From an uncultured Duncaniella sp. (GTDB taxonomy: Bacteria > Bacteroidota > Bacteroidia > Bacteroidales > Muribaculaceae), in NCBI GenBank assembly GCA_910576785.1, contig CAJTJG010000011.1, positions 1-64,000 of the forward strand: a stretch of DNA of 64,000 bases. Direction: 5' to 3'. Made by a program: the position numbers and the translations under genes. A model generated the notes under the pieces. The model worked only from the letters and a program-made list of their open reading frames with translations. It was not told the DNA's origin and did no database searches. Positions 34,184 through 43,381 of the stretch are shown here, in pieces; within the stretch, counting starts at the first letter, position 1; every line of letters starts with the position of its first letter.

Positions 34184-35409
34184 ACAGTAAATTGCCAGTA
34201 GGCCATTTGGCTTCGCTCCTTGCCGCCAAGGCAGGCATAAGCGCCGAAGCGGCCGAATCGTTTGTCAAGGCATTCTTTGACAGAATAGCAGGTGAGCTCG
34301 TTGAGGGACACTCGGTGAAGATCAAAGGGCTCGGTACATTCTCCCCCGAAGGTGATGCGGAAAACCCGGTTGTGTTCACTCCTGACCGTACTTTTGCCGA
34401 TACTGTCAATGCTCCGTTCGCTCTCTTCGAGCCGGAAGTTCTGGCCGACAGTGTGACCGCCGAAGCTCTCGATGAGATAGACCGCGAGTCAGCAGCAGCT
34501 CCGGTACCGGAGGTGGTGGAGTCCGCCCCCGAGGCTGAGGCTGAAACAGCCACAGAGGAAACTGTGGAGGCAGAGACTGTGGTTGAGGAGACTGTGGCAG
34601 AGGAGGAGACACTACAGCCTGACGCCCCTGCGGCAGTGGTACCCGCACCCGTCGAAGAGGCTCAGGCACCGGTTGTTGAGACGCCCCGCCCGGCAGAGAT
34701 CAAGCCCGAGGTTAAACAGGAGATCAAGTCCGAGGTTGCCCCTGTGGTGAAGACGGTCGAGAAACCTGTAGAGAAACCCGTGGTGAAACCGGCTCCTGCT
34801 CCCGTTCATGTGAGCCCTGTCGTTCCAGCGCCCATCGAGGACGAACCCGAGGAATATGTGGAATCTGATGAGAAAGAGAGCCGTGGTCCCGGATTTGGCT
34901 GGGGCTTCGTGCTTGGCCTTCTCGTCGGGCTTGCCCTCGGAGCATGTGCCGTATATTTCGCCATAGACTATATATTCCCGACGCAGCCTGTGATACCCTC
35001 TTCGGTAGAGACAGTCATGGAGCCGCTCCCGCTCGACTCCATAGCCGCTCCCGACTCCGGCACAGCGGTGGTTGACACCGTCACCCCGGTTATTGCAGCC
35101 GCAGCCCCGGCAGCCGCCGAGCCGAAGGCCGCCGTGCAGCCCGCGCCCGTGGCCGAGCCTGTCACCGACGTCATAAAGACCGGCTACCTGCTCCCCGATA
35201 TGGCCCGCAAGCATTATGGGGCACGGGTATTCTGGGCATATATCTATGAGGAAAACAAGGCTGCCATAGGCAATCCCAACAAGCTTCGTCCCGGTATGAA
35301 ACTTGTCATCCCGGCTCCTGAGAAATATGGCATAGACAGCCGTAGCCAGGCGAGTCTTGATGCCGCCGACAGAAAAGTACGTCAGATCCTCTCGAGATAT
35401 CCGCAGTAA
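34180..35409 (+). CDS. Membrane-anchored HU-fold protein with LysM-like C terminus
   Basis: This 409-residue fusion begins with an HU-like domain (about 1-90: LPVGHLASLLAAKAGISAEA, then HSVKIKGLGTFSP). An acidic Glu/Pro/Ala-rich linker (about 100-235) follows, then one transmembrane helix (GFGWGFVLGLLVGLALGACA, about 238-265) and a periplasmic tail. The tail ends in a LysM-like segment at about 334-384 (YLLPDMARKHYGARVFWAYI and NKLRPGMKLVIPAP). The order cytoplasmic DNA binding, membrane, peptidoglycan binding would tie the nucleoid to the wall. Orientation is inferred, because the positive-inside rule cannot be measured by eye. Confidence 0.78.
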   Translation: MNSKLPVGHLASLLAAKAGISAEAAESFVKAFFDRIAGELVEGHSVKIKGLGTFSPEGDAENPVVFTPDRTFADTVNAPFALFEPEVLADSVTAEALDEIDRESAAAPVPEVVESAPEAEAETATEETVEAETVVEETVAEEETLQPDAPAAVVPAPVEEAQAPVVETPRPAEIKPEVKQEIKSEVAPVVKTVEKPVEKPVVKPAPAPVHVSPVVPAPIEDEPEEYVESDEKESRGPGFGWGFVLGLLVGLALGACAVYFAIDYIFPTQPVIPSSVETVMEPLPLDSIAAPDSGTAVVDTVTPVIAAAAPAAAEPKAAVQPAPVAEPVTDVIKTGYLLPDMARKHYGARVFWAYIYEENKAAIGNPNKLRPGMKLVIPAPEKYGIDSRSQASLDAADRKVRQILSRYPQ

Positions 35410-35430
35410 AAATCCGCATATCATCTAATT

Positions 35431-35484
35431 GAGTCCCGCAGTGTTATAGTGACCGTTATAACTCTGCGGGACTCGCTTTTGTTC
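35431..35484 (+). terminator. Intrinsic terminator after the HU-fusion gene
   Basis: Arms 35431-35448 and 35457-35474 pair over 18 positions with one mismatch and an 8-nt loop, followed by CTTTTGTT. The gap 35410-35700 also contains the moxR promoter; nothing else is seen in it. Confidence 0.82.
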
Positions 35485-35604
35485 CATCCCCGATGATTTT
35501 AACATTTCATAAATATGGATAACATAGTGCGTTAAAATTTACAAATGCCATGTAAAAATAGACAAAATTAACACACTTTTTACCACCTTTAGTTGTTGAA
35601 ATAT

Positions 35605-35612
35605 TAATTTTG
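35605..35612 (+). promoter_or_regulatory. Promoter -7 box for the Bat operon
   Basis: TAATTTTG matches TAnnTTTG and lies 88 nt before the moxR ATG, leaving an AT-rich untranslated leader. A -33 TTTG at proper spacing is not clear. Confidence 0.5.
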
Positions 35613-35700
35613 TAATCCGTTTCAATGCAGCCTTTTGAAAGGTTTTGCCCAGGAAAAGAAATACTACACATAAAACCAAAACCACTATAACTCAAACTCT

Positions 35701-36696
35701 ATGAGCGAATCGGTCAATATCAGAGAACTCAACGACCTGGTAGCAGGCAAGAGCGACTTTATCAACCTCGTCACCAAGGGGATGGATCAGCGTATAGTAG
35801 GGCAGAAGCATCTTATCGACTCCCTGCTCATCGCTCTTCTCAGCAACGGACATGTTCTCCTCGAGGGTGTTCCCGGTCTGGCAAAGACCCTTGCCATCAA
35901 GACTCTCGCACAGATAATCGATGCCAAGTACAGCCGTATACAGTTCACCCCTGACCTTCTTCCGGCCGACGTCACCGGTACGATGATCTACAGTATCCAG
36001 AAAGAGCAGTTCCAGGTGAAGAAAGGCCCGATTTTTGCCAACTTCGTTCTGGCCGACGAGATCAACCGCGCCCCTGCCAAGGTGCAGAGCGCTCTTCTCG
36101 AGGCTATGCAGGAGCGTCAGGTCACCATCGGTGAGGACACCTTCAAGCTCGACGAGCCCTTCCTTGTCATGGCCACGCAGAACCCCATCGAGCAGGAGGG
36201 CACATATCCGCTCCCCGAGGCTCAGGTAGACCGTTTCCTGCTCAAGGTAGTCATCGGCTATCCCTCCAAGGAGGAGGAGAAAATCATCATCCGCCAGAAT
36301 ATCTCCGGAGCGCGTCCGGATGTGCATCCGCTTCTGCGTCCGTCGGAGATCATCGAGGTGCAGCGCATAGTCGAGAAGATCTATCTCGACGAAAAGATAG
36401 AGCGGTACATAGTCGACATCGTCTACGCCACCCGTACTCCGGCCGACTACGGTTTGAAGGACCTGGCCGGAATGATCAGCTTCGGTGCTTCTCCACGTGC
36501 CTCAATCGGTCTGGCCCGTGCCTCGCGAGCCTACGCATTCCTACGCGGCCGCGGCTACGTGATACCCGAGGATGTCCGTGCCGTATGCCATGACGTTCTT
36601 CGCCACCGCATCGGTCTCACCTACGAGGCCGAGGCCAACAATATCACCACCGATCAGATCATCTCCGAGATTCTCGACAAGGTCGAGGTGCCCTAA
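35701..36696 (+). CDS. MoxR-family AAA+ ATPase
   Basis: This 331-residue cytoplasmic ATPase is of the MoxR type, a chaperone that loads or activates VWA-domain partners. Walker A (LLEGVPGLAKTLAIK), Walker B (LADEINRAPAKVQSALLEAM) and sensor 1 (ATQNPIEQEG) are clear, and the sensor/lid region includes SPRASIGLARASRAYAF. It is the first gene of the aerotolerance operon, with the DUF58 gene 15 nt downstream and the VWA proteins BatA and BatB further on. Confidence 0.95.
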   Translation: MSESVNIRELNDLVAGKSDFINLVTKGMDQRIVGQKHLIDSLLIALLSNGHVLLEGVPGLAKTLAIKTLAQIIDAKYSRIQFTPDLLPADVTGTMIYSIQKEQFQVKKGPIFANFVLADEINRAPAKVQSALLEAMQERQVTIGEDTFKLDEPFLVMATQNPIEQEGTYPLPEAQVDRFLLKVVIGYPSKEEEKIIIRQNISGARPDVHPLLRPSEIIEVQRIVEKIYLDEKIERYIVDIVYATRTPADYGLKDLAGMISFGASPRASIGLARASRAYAFLRGRGYVIPEDVRAVCHDVLRHRIGLTYEAEANNITTDQIISEILDKVEVP

Positions 36697-36711
36697 TATA
36701 CCGGATACCAT

Positions 36712-37587
36712 ATGGAAGCCAACGAACTCCTGAAGAAAGTACGCAAGATCGACATCAAGACCCGCGGTCTCTCGCAGAATATCTTTGCGGGCGAATACCA
36801 CACGGCCTTCAAAGGCAGGGGTATGACGTTTGCGGAGGTCAGGGAGTATCAATATGGCGACGATGTCCGCGATATAGACTGGAATGTCACCGCACGCCAC
36901 AACCGCCCGTATATCAAGGTGTACGAGGAGGAGCGCGAGCTCACAGTGATGCTGCTCATCGATGTGTCGCGCAGCCGCCTTTTCGGTGCTGTGGGTGAGG
37001 AGAAACGCGAGATGATAGCCGAGATCGCCGCCACACTCGCATACTCTGCCATCACCAACAACGACAAGATCGGTGTGATTTTCTTCTCCGACCGCATCGA
37101 GAAGTTCATCCCTCCAAAGAAGGGCAAGAAGCACATCCTGCTCATTATACGCGAACTTCTTGACTTCACTCCGCAGAATCCAGGCACGGATATAGGCGTG
37201 GCGCTACGCTACATGACGGATGCGCTCAAAAAACGGTGTACCACATTCGTGATATCCGACTTTATCGACGAGCACGACTATACGCGCCAGCTCCAGGTGG
37301 CTACAGGCAAGCACGATCTCATTGCCATACAGGTATATGATAAGCGCGACACCTCCCTGCCCGACATCGGACTCATGCGGGTGAGCGACCTCGAGACCGG
37401 TGCCTCACGCTGGATCGACACCTCGTCGGCAAAGACACGCAAAGCCTACGGCAAATGGTGGTATCAGCGTCAGCAGACTCTTGTGGAGCGCCTGAGCCAC
37501 TGCCGGGTGGATCTTGCATCGATAGCCACCGACGAGGACTTCGCCCGTTCGCTCATGACGCTGTTCAAGACTCGGGCCACACATTAG
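36712..37587 (+). CDS. DUF58-domain protein of the Bat operon
   Basis: This 291-residue protein has the DUF58 core (DIDWNVTARHNRPYIKVYEEE near residue 60), followed by a VWA-like beta-alpha fold with MIDAS-like residues (LLIDVSRSRLFG). DUF58 proteins accompany MoxR ATPases and probably bind metal and partner proteins. There is no membrane segment, so it is likely cytoplasmic or peripheral. It starts 15 nt after moxR. Confidence 0.92.
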   Translation: MEANELLKKVRKIDIKTRGLSQNIFAGEYHTAFKGRGMTFAEVREYQYGDDVRDIDWNVTARHNRPYIKVYEEERELTVMLLIDVSRSRLFGAVGEEKREMIAEIAATLAYSAITNNDKIGVIFFSDRIEKFIPPKKGKKHILLIIRELLDFTPQNPGTDIGVALRYMTDALKKRCTTFVISDFIDEHDYTRQLQVATGKHDLIAIQVYDKRDTSLPDIGLMRVSDLETGASRWIDTSSAKTRKAYGKWWYQRQQTLVERLSHCRVDLASIATDEDFARSLMTLFKTRATH

Positions 37588-37644
37588 AAGAGATTTACCA
37601 ATGATCAAGCATATCCACTCCACTTACCTGCCAAGCTGACGACG

Positions 37645-38634
37645 ATGAGACTGTTAACACGATATAGATTCTTCATGACACTGCTGCTCGCGGTGCTTTT
37701 CATGCCTGCGGCGGTCAGCGGTGCGCCTGCATCGCTCAAGGTGAGCCTTGATTCAGCCTACGTGCTGATGGGCAAGGCCACACCCATGCATGTGGAACTC
37801 GTCACTGATGACGCATCGCAGGGATCGCTCGTGATACCGGCCGACTCTATGGCTGGAAAGGTCGAGATACTCAAGGCGCTTCCGGCTGATACTTCCTCGC
37901 TCGGTAGTGGCCGCCGCGAGATCAGGCAGGAGATTCTGCTCCAGTCGTTCGACTCCGGCACATACCTGCTCAATCCGCTCCGCTATATCGACGGTCGCGA
38001 CACCGTCATGTCCAACCGTCTCGTGCTGAAGGTCATGCCGGCCATAGTTGACTCCATGACCACGATCCACGATTATGCCGATGTAGCCGATGTGGACCGC
38101 CATCTGGTGGATTATCTTCCCGACTTCCTCGTCGACTATGGCCTGTGGATTCTTGCCGTGGTTGTAGCCGCGCTCATATGCTGGTTCGTGGCCCGCAGGA
38201 TGATGCGCAAGGACAAGGGTGAAGTCAAGCCCCGCACCAAACCCGTGCCCCCCTACGAGCAGGCTGTCCGTGCTCTTAACGAGCTCAACGCTCAGCATCT
38301 GTGCGAGCAGGGACATGAAAGGGAGTTCTACACGCGTCTCACCGACATACTGCGTGTATACCTCCACGGACGCTTCGGCATCAATGCCATGGAGATGACC
38401 TCCACACAGATCAGGCATTCCCTCCAGTCCAACGAACAGACACGCCTCAGCCGTGCCAATATGGATCGTGTGCTCGAGACGGCCGACTTTGTCAAGTTTG
38501 CCAAAGTGCGCCCCCTCCCCGACGACAATACCAGGGCATTTGCCTCGGCCATGCAGTTTGTAGAAGATACAAAGCCCGCGCCTGAACCCGAGAAGACCGA
38601 GGGTGACGCCGCCGGGCCAGAACCTGAAAAATGA
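37645..38634 (+). CDS. Bat operon membrane protein (accessory gene upstream of batA)
   Basis: This 329-residue protein has a signal peptide (FFMTLLLAVLFMPAAVSG), an extracytoplasmic beta-rich domain, one transmembrane helix near residue 170-190 (LWILAVVVAALICWFVARRM) and a cytoplasmic helical tail ending in charged Pro/Glu residues. The same gene sits between DUF58 and batA in other Bacteroides operons. It may scaffold the VWA proteins at the membrane, but that is inference. Its stop overlaps batA by 4 nt. Confidence 0.78.
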   Translation: MRLLTRYRFFMTLLLAVLFMPAAVSGAPASLKVSLDSAYVLMGKATPMHVELVTDDASQGSLVIPADSMAGKVEILKALPADTSSLGSGRREIRQEILLQSFDSGTYLLNPLRYIDGRDTVMSNRLVLKVMPAIVDSMTTIHDYADVADVDRHLVDYLPDFLVDYGLWILAVVVAALICWFVARRMMRKDKGEVKPRTKPVPPYEQAVRALNELNAQHLCEQGHEREFYTRLTDILRVYLHGRFGINAMEMTSTQIRHSLQSNEQTRLSRANMDRVLETADFVKFAKVRPLPDDNTRAFASAMQFVEDTKPAPEPEKTEGDAAGPEPEK

Positions 38635-39626
38635 CACTCATGCAACTCGCTCATCCGCAATATCTATGGCTTCTGCTACTGTTGGTCCCGCTCATCGCGT
38701 GGTACCTGTGGAAGCACAAGACTCTCCATCCGGTCATGGAGATGTCGACCACCGCGCCGTTTGCCCGCATGGGACGCCCGCTCAGGGCGTGGCTGCGCCA
38801 TCTGCTCTTCGTGATGCAGCTCGGCGTGATCTCCTGTGTGATCGTGATCCTGGCCCGGCCGCAGACACGTGACTCGTGGAACACATCGAGCGTCGAAGGC
38901 ACCGACATTGTGCTCGCGCTCGACATATCCACAAGTATGCTTGCCCGCGACTTCAAGCCCGATCGTTTCGAGGCCGCCAAGGAGGTCGCATCGAAGTTCG
39001 TGGCCGGGCGCGACGGCGACAACATCGGCCTTGTCATCTTCGCCGCCGAGAGCTTCACATCGCTCCCTATGACCACCGACCGGTCAATGGTGGCCAACTA
39101 TATCCGCGACATCAAGATGGGCATGCTTCAGGACGGCACCGCTATCGGCGACGGTCTGGCCACATCCATCAACCGCATCAAGGACGGCAAAGCGAAGTCG
39201 AAGAGCATCATTCTCCTCACCGACGGATCGAACAATACCGGCAACGTGGCTCCCGTAACGGCTGCCGAGATTGCACGCCAGCACGGCATTAAGGTCTATA
39301 CGATCGGTATAGGCACAAACGGATCGGCACCCTATCCGCAGGAGAACATGTTCGGCCGTATCGAATATGTGAATCTCCCTGTGGTCATTGACGAGGCCAC
39401 ACTGCGGTCCATCGCCGAGACTACCGGAGGCAAGTACTTCCGTGCCACCGGCAACAATGTGCTTAAGGATATCTTCGCCGAGATAGACCGTCTTGAGAAG
39501 ACCAAGATGGACCTGCGAAATTTCACCTCCACCGAGGACGACTATATGCCGTGGGCCATTGCGGCACTGGCTCTCTTCGGCGCCATCGTCGTGCTGCGCT
39601 ACACACTGTTGCGCACCACTCCATGA
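38631..39626 (+). CDS. batA: BatA, VWA-domain aerotolerance protein
   Basis: This 331-residue inner-membrane protein has an N-terminal pair of hydrophobic helices, a large VWA domain with a MIDAS site (VLALDISTSMLAR, then TDGSNNTGN) and a C-terminal helix (MPWAIAALALFGAIVVLRYTLL). The operon is linked to aerotolerance and virulence in Bacteroides fragilis and other bacteria; the mechanism is unknown. Its start overlaps the preceding gene and batB follows after 51 nt. Confidence 0.93.
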   Translation: MTLMQLAHPQYLWLLLLLVPLIAWYLWKHKTLHPVMEMSTTAPFARMGRPLRAWLRHLLFVMQLGVISCVIVILARPQTRDSWNTSSVEGTDIVLALDISTSMLARDFKPDRFEAAKEVASKFVAGRDGDNIGLVIFAAESFTSLPMTTDRSMVANYIRDIKMGMLQDGTAIGDGLATSINRIKDGKAKSKSIILLTDGSNNTGNVAPVTAAEIARQHGIKVYTIGIGTNGSAPYPQENMFGRIEYVNLPVVIDEATLRSIAETTGGKYFRATGNNVLKDIFAEIDRLEKTKMDLRNFTSTEDDYMPWAIAALALFGAIVVLRYTLLRTTP

Positions 39627-39677
39627 CCCTATCAATCTCTCCCGGACTCCACCACCATCTTTTTACTTCAGTAAGAA

Positions 39678-40742
39678 ATGATCACCTTCGCATATCCCCA
39701 CCTCCTATATCTCCTGCTGCTGATACCGGCGGCGCTCGGACTCTTCGTGTGGGCGAGAATCTCACGCAAGCGCAAGCTCAAGCGCTTCGGCAATCCCGAG
39801 ACTCTTGCACCGCTGATGCCCGACGTGTCCTCCTACATGCCGTGGGTCAAGATCACATTCTCATGTCTCATCATGGCCGTGCTTGTCATCATCCTGGCCC
39901 GGCCGCGTGCCACCGGAGGCCTTGACAGTGATGCCGCCGAGACCGAAAGCTCGCGGGGCATAGAGGTGATGATATGTCTCGACGTATCCAACTCCATGCT
40001 TGCATCATCTACCGACGATGAAGCCGGAGTGAGCCGTCTGCAGCGTGCCAAGTTCATACTTGAGAAACTCATCGACAAGATGCACAACGACAAGGTCGGC
40101 CTCATCGTCTTTGCCGGCGACGCCTATACGCAGCTCCCCATCACATCCGACTATATATCGGCAAAGATGTTTATCAACAATATCTCCACCGACATGGTGC
40201 CCACGCAGGGCACAGCCATAGGTGCCGCTCTCGAGATGGCCATGAACTCCTTCACCCCCGACGAGGCCATGGGCAAAGCCATCGTGGTTCTCACCGATGG
40301 CGAGAACTTCGAGGACAATGCCGTCGAGGAGGCTCACCGTGCATCTAACGCCGGCATACAGGTGGACGTGATCGGTCTCGGTGCCGGACGCGGTGTGCGA
40401 ATACCCGTAGGGCGCAACAATTACATGATCAATCCCATGACGGGCGAGGAGGTGCAGACGCGCCTTGACGAGGCTACGGCTTCGGAGATCGCCAAGGCAG
40501 GCAAGGGTATATATGTGAACGGCGCGTCATCCTCGGCCATCAGCGATGTGGATATGAAGATGGACGAACTGGAGCAGGGTGAGTTCAGCCGCAAGACTTT
40601 CTCACCGCAGAGCGAGCAGTTCCCCGTATTCGCATGGATAGCCCTGATCCTGCTCCTTATTGATTCGATAGTGGTCACACGCAAGATATCGTGGCTCAAG
40701 AAATACAAATTTTTCTCCAAAGAGGAAGGAGGCAAGAAATGA
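39678..40742 (+). CDS. batB: BatB, VWA-domain aerotolerance protein
   Basis: This 354-residue paralogue of BatA has two N-terminal helices (LLYLLLLIPAALGLFVWA and KITFSCLIMAVLVIILAR), a VWA domain with MIDAS CLDVSNSMLAS and LTDGENFEDN, and a C-terminal helix (FAWIALILLLIDSIVV). BatA and BatB probably form a pair on the membrane surface. Its stop overlaps the batC start in ATGA. Confidence 0.93.
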   Translation: MITFAYPHLLYLLLLIPAALGLFVWARISRKRKLKRFGNPETLAPLMPDVSSYMPWVKITFSCLIMAVLVIILARPRATGGLDSDAAETESSRGIEVMICLDVSNSMLASSTDDEAGVSRLQRAKFILEKLIDKMHNDKVGLIVFAGDAYTQLPITSDYISAKMFINNISTDMVPTQGTAIGAALEMAMNSFTPDEAMGKAIVVLTDGENFEDNAVEEAHRASNAGIQVDVIGLGAGRGVRIPVGRNNYMINPMTGEEVQTRLDEATASEIAKAGKGIYVNGASSSAISDVDMKMDELEQGEFSRKTFSPQSEQFPVFAWIALILLLIDSIVVTRKISWLKKYKFFSKEEGGKK

Positions 40743-41554
40743 AACGACTCGTCCTTACAGCCGTTGCGGCTGTGCTTACCCTCTCCGGCTGGGCCGCTGC
40801 CGACGGCAAGGGGAAAGACACATCCACGCGCTCACAGCGCAACCTCATAGTGGAAGGCAACAAGATGTTCCGCTCGGAGCGGTATGCTGATGCCGAGGTG
40901 GCCTATAGGAAGGCGCTTCAGGAGGATGCCCTCAACGAGATAGCCCGGTTTAATCTCGCGGCCTCCCTGCTGAGACAGGGCACCGCCACCGGCGAGAACG
41001 AGAAGGAGGCTGCCCAGATCCTCACGGCCCTTGCCAAGGATGCCGAGGATATAGCCATTGCCGAAAATTCCTTCTACAATCTTGGCAACATCGCTTTCAA
41101 CGGACGCGACTATGCCAAGAGCATAGAGTATTATAAGAACGCGTTGCGCCGCAACCCCGACAATGACAAGGCGCGCGAGAATCTGCGCCTCGCACAGAAA
41201 CGTCTGGAGGAACAGCAGAATCAGGATCAGAACCAGGATCAGAACCAAGACCAGAATCAGGATCAGAACCAGGACAAGCAGGATCAGAATAAGGATCAGA
41301 ACAAGGATCAGGACCAGAACAAGGATCAGAACAAAGATCAGAACCAGGACAAGCAGGACCAGAAACAGCCCGATCAGGACAAGCAGCAGCAACCTCAGCA
41401 GCCCCGGCAGCAGCAGGGTGGCATTAGCCCTGAAAATGCCGAGAAGATACTCAAGGCCATGGAGAATGAGGAAAACGCCACTCGCCAGCGTGTGGAGGCC
41501 GAGAGAAAGAAGAATGGCGCTCCCGGTCGACGTGCTGTCCAGAATCCATGGTAA
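40739..41554 (+). CDS. batC: BatC, TPR protein with Gln/Asn/Asp-rich tract
   Basis: This 271-residue periplasmic protein has a signal peptide (MKRLVLTAVAAVLTLSGWAAA) and two or more TPR units (MFRSERYADAEVAYRKAL and FNGRDYAKSIEYYKNALR). An unusual low-complexity tract at about residues 158-224 is built from NQDQ, KDQ and QDK repeats; it is encoded by 12-nt units such as AACCAGGATCAG, which makes length change by slippage likely. The C terminus is charged (GGISPENAEKILKAMENEE). TPRs would bridge BatB and BatD. Confidence 0.88.
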   Translation: MKRLVLTAVAAVLTLSGWAAADGKGKDTSTRSQRNLIVEGNKMFRSERYADAEVAYRKALQEDALNEIARFNLAASLLRQGTATGENEKEAAQILTALAKDAEDIAIAENSFYNLGNIAFNGRDYAKSIEYYKNALRRNPDNDKARENLRLAQKRLEEQQNQDQNQDQNQDQNQDQNQDKQDQNKDQNKDQDQNKDQNKDQNQDKQDQKQPDQDKQQQPQQPRQQQGGISPENAEKILKAMENEENATRQRVEAERKKNGAPGRRAVQNPW

Positions 41555-41575
41555 TACATAGCTTCAACGAGAGAA

Positions 41576-43381
41576 ATGAAAAGATTATCCATCATATTGC
41601 TACTCCCCATCTTCATGGCGCTTTACGCTGCCGGAGCCGACGTCACATTCACGGTCAAGGCTCCCACGCGCGTATATGAAGGGGAGAAATTTCCGGTCAC
41701 ATTCCGTCTCACCAACGCAAGTGGCTCAGATCTTAAGGCTCCACCTATCGAGGGGTGTACGTTGCTGTTTGGACCAAGCACCTCCACGTCGCAGAGCTAT
41801 TCCGTGACCAACGGCCGGGCCGTATCGTCATCGGCTGTGGAATATACATACTATTACCGTGCCGACAAGGCCGGACGTTTCACGATCCCTGCCGCTTCAG
41901 TGCTCGCCGAAGGCAAGAGACTTTCCACCAAGGCTACGCAGTTTACCATCCATGAGCGTGCCGAGCGCGACAAGCCGGCATCGCAGAGACCCGTGGCGGT
42001 CGATGATCCTGACACCCAGACTGCCGGCAGGCGTGTGAATGCCGACGATGTGTTCGTGCGCATCATCCTCTCCAAATCATCGGCCTACGAGCAGGAAGCC
42101 ATCGGATGCACCATCAAGCTCTATACGAAATACTCCATTTCATCCTTCCTCCCCACGAGGCAACCTTCGTTTGACGGCTTCCTGATACAGGAGGTGGATG
42201 TGCAGCCCGCGCTCAATGAGGTGGAGAATTACCGCGGCCAGGACTATATGACGGCCATCCTCAAGAGGTGCATCATATTCCCGCAGAAGAGCGGACGCCT
42301 CACCATCAATTCCGGAAACTACGACATTTCCGTGGTGCAGTATGACAATGTGAACATGGGCATGTTCCAGGTACGTCAGCCTCGCGAGACCAAGATCAAG
42401 GTCAGCTCCAACACCGGAAGCATTGACATCATGCCGCTGCCGCAGCCTGCACCCGACGGATTCTCCGGTGCTGTGGGTGAGTTCACGGTCGACAGCAGAC
42501 TGGTCGGAAACTCTTTCCGCACCAACGATCCCGCCACGCTGATATACACCGTCAAGGGTACCGGCAACATAAAGTATATCAAGGAACCGGTGATTGACTT
42601 CCCCTCTGAGTTCGAGCAGTATACCCCCAAGAGCGATATCGACGCCACCGTGACTGGCAATGATGTCAGCGGTACCATGACAGTCGAATATACTTTCGTC
42701 CCGCAGTCGGTAGGCGAATTCTCCATAGGCAGCGACCGTTTTGTATACTTCAATCCCCGCACACGCAATTACGTCACACTCAAGACCCCCGTATATCCCA
42801 TCAAGGTAGCCAAGGGGCTTGCATCGGCCGCCCCTACAGCCGATCAGAAGGATATACAGAACAAGAATTCCGATATCCGCCACATATATCTCGGAGAGAA
42901 GCACTCGTCGTTTGACCACCAGCCCGTCATGACACGTACATGGTACTGGATGCTGTGGCTCGGATGCCTTGTGGCGACCTGCGTGGTGATATTCATCAAC
43001 CGTAATAATGCCCGCCGTCATGCCGATGTGGCCGGGATGCGCACCGCCAAAGCCAGCAAGGTGGCACGCCGCCGCCTCCGCACAGCGCGTAAGTATCTCG
43101 ACGCCGGCGACTCCGACAAATTCTATGCCGAGCTTCTCAGGGCTCTCTGGGGCTACCTTTCCGACAAGCTGAGCATACCCGTGTCGCAGCTTTCGCGTGA
43201 CAGCATCGCGGCGACACTCCTCTCCCGCGGATGCCGTCAGGAAGATGTGGACTCGCTGGTGGAGATACTTGACACATGCGAGATGGCACGCTATACACCG
43301 GAGAGCTCATCGCGCATGGACGCAACCTATGAGAGCAGCATAGCCGTAATAAATAATCTGGAAAGAAACTCAGGAAAATGA
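41576..43381 (+). CDS. batD: BatD, oxygen-tolerance protein
   Basis: This 601-residue protein has a signal peptide (SIILLLPIFMALYAAGA), a long run of beta-sandwich domains in the periplasm (VTFTVKAPTRVYEGEKFPVTF ... AEYTFVPQSVGEF-type strands) and one transmembrane helix near residue 465 (MLWLGCLVATCVVIFIN). A cytoplasmic helical domain follows. The order matches the BatD family. It overlaps batE by 4 nt. Confidence 0.93.
   Translation: MKRLSIILLLPIFMALYAAGADVTFTVKAPTRVYEGEKFPVTFRLTNASGSDLKAPPIEGCTLLFGPSTSTSQSYSVTNGRAVSSSAVEYTYYYRADKAGRFTIPAASVLAEGKRLSTKATQFTIHERAERDKPASQRPVAVDDPDTQTAGRRVNADDVFVRIILSKSSAYEQEAIGCTIKLYTKYSISSFLPTRQPSFDGFLIQEVDVQPALNEVENYRGQDYMTAILKRCIIFPQKSGRLTINSGNYDISVVQYDNVNMGMFQVRQPRETKIKVSSNTGSIDIMPLPQPAPDGFSGAVGEFTVDSRLVGNSFRTNDPATLIYTVKGTGNIKYIKEPVIDFPSEFEQYTPKSDIDATVTGNDVSGTMTVEYTFVPQSVGEFSIGSDRFVYFNPRTRNYVTLKTPVYPIKVAKGLASAAPTADQKDIQNKNSDIRHIYLGEKHSSFDHQPVMTRTWYWMLWLGCLVATCVVIFINRNNARRHADVAGMRTAKASKVARRRLRTARKYLDAGDSDKFYAELLRALWGYLSDKLSIPVSQLSRDSIAATLLSRGCRQEDVDSLVEILDTCEMARYTPESSSRMDATYESSIAVINNLERNSGK

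Noticed and set aside
41215..41375. Short tandem repeats that might suggest a CRISPR array
   Set aside because: The 12-nt units are contiguous, in frame and encode a low-complexity tract of BatC; there are no spacers.
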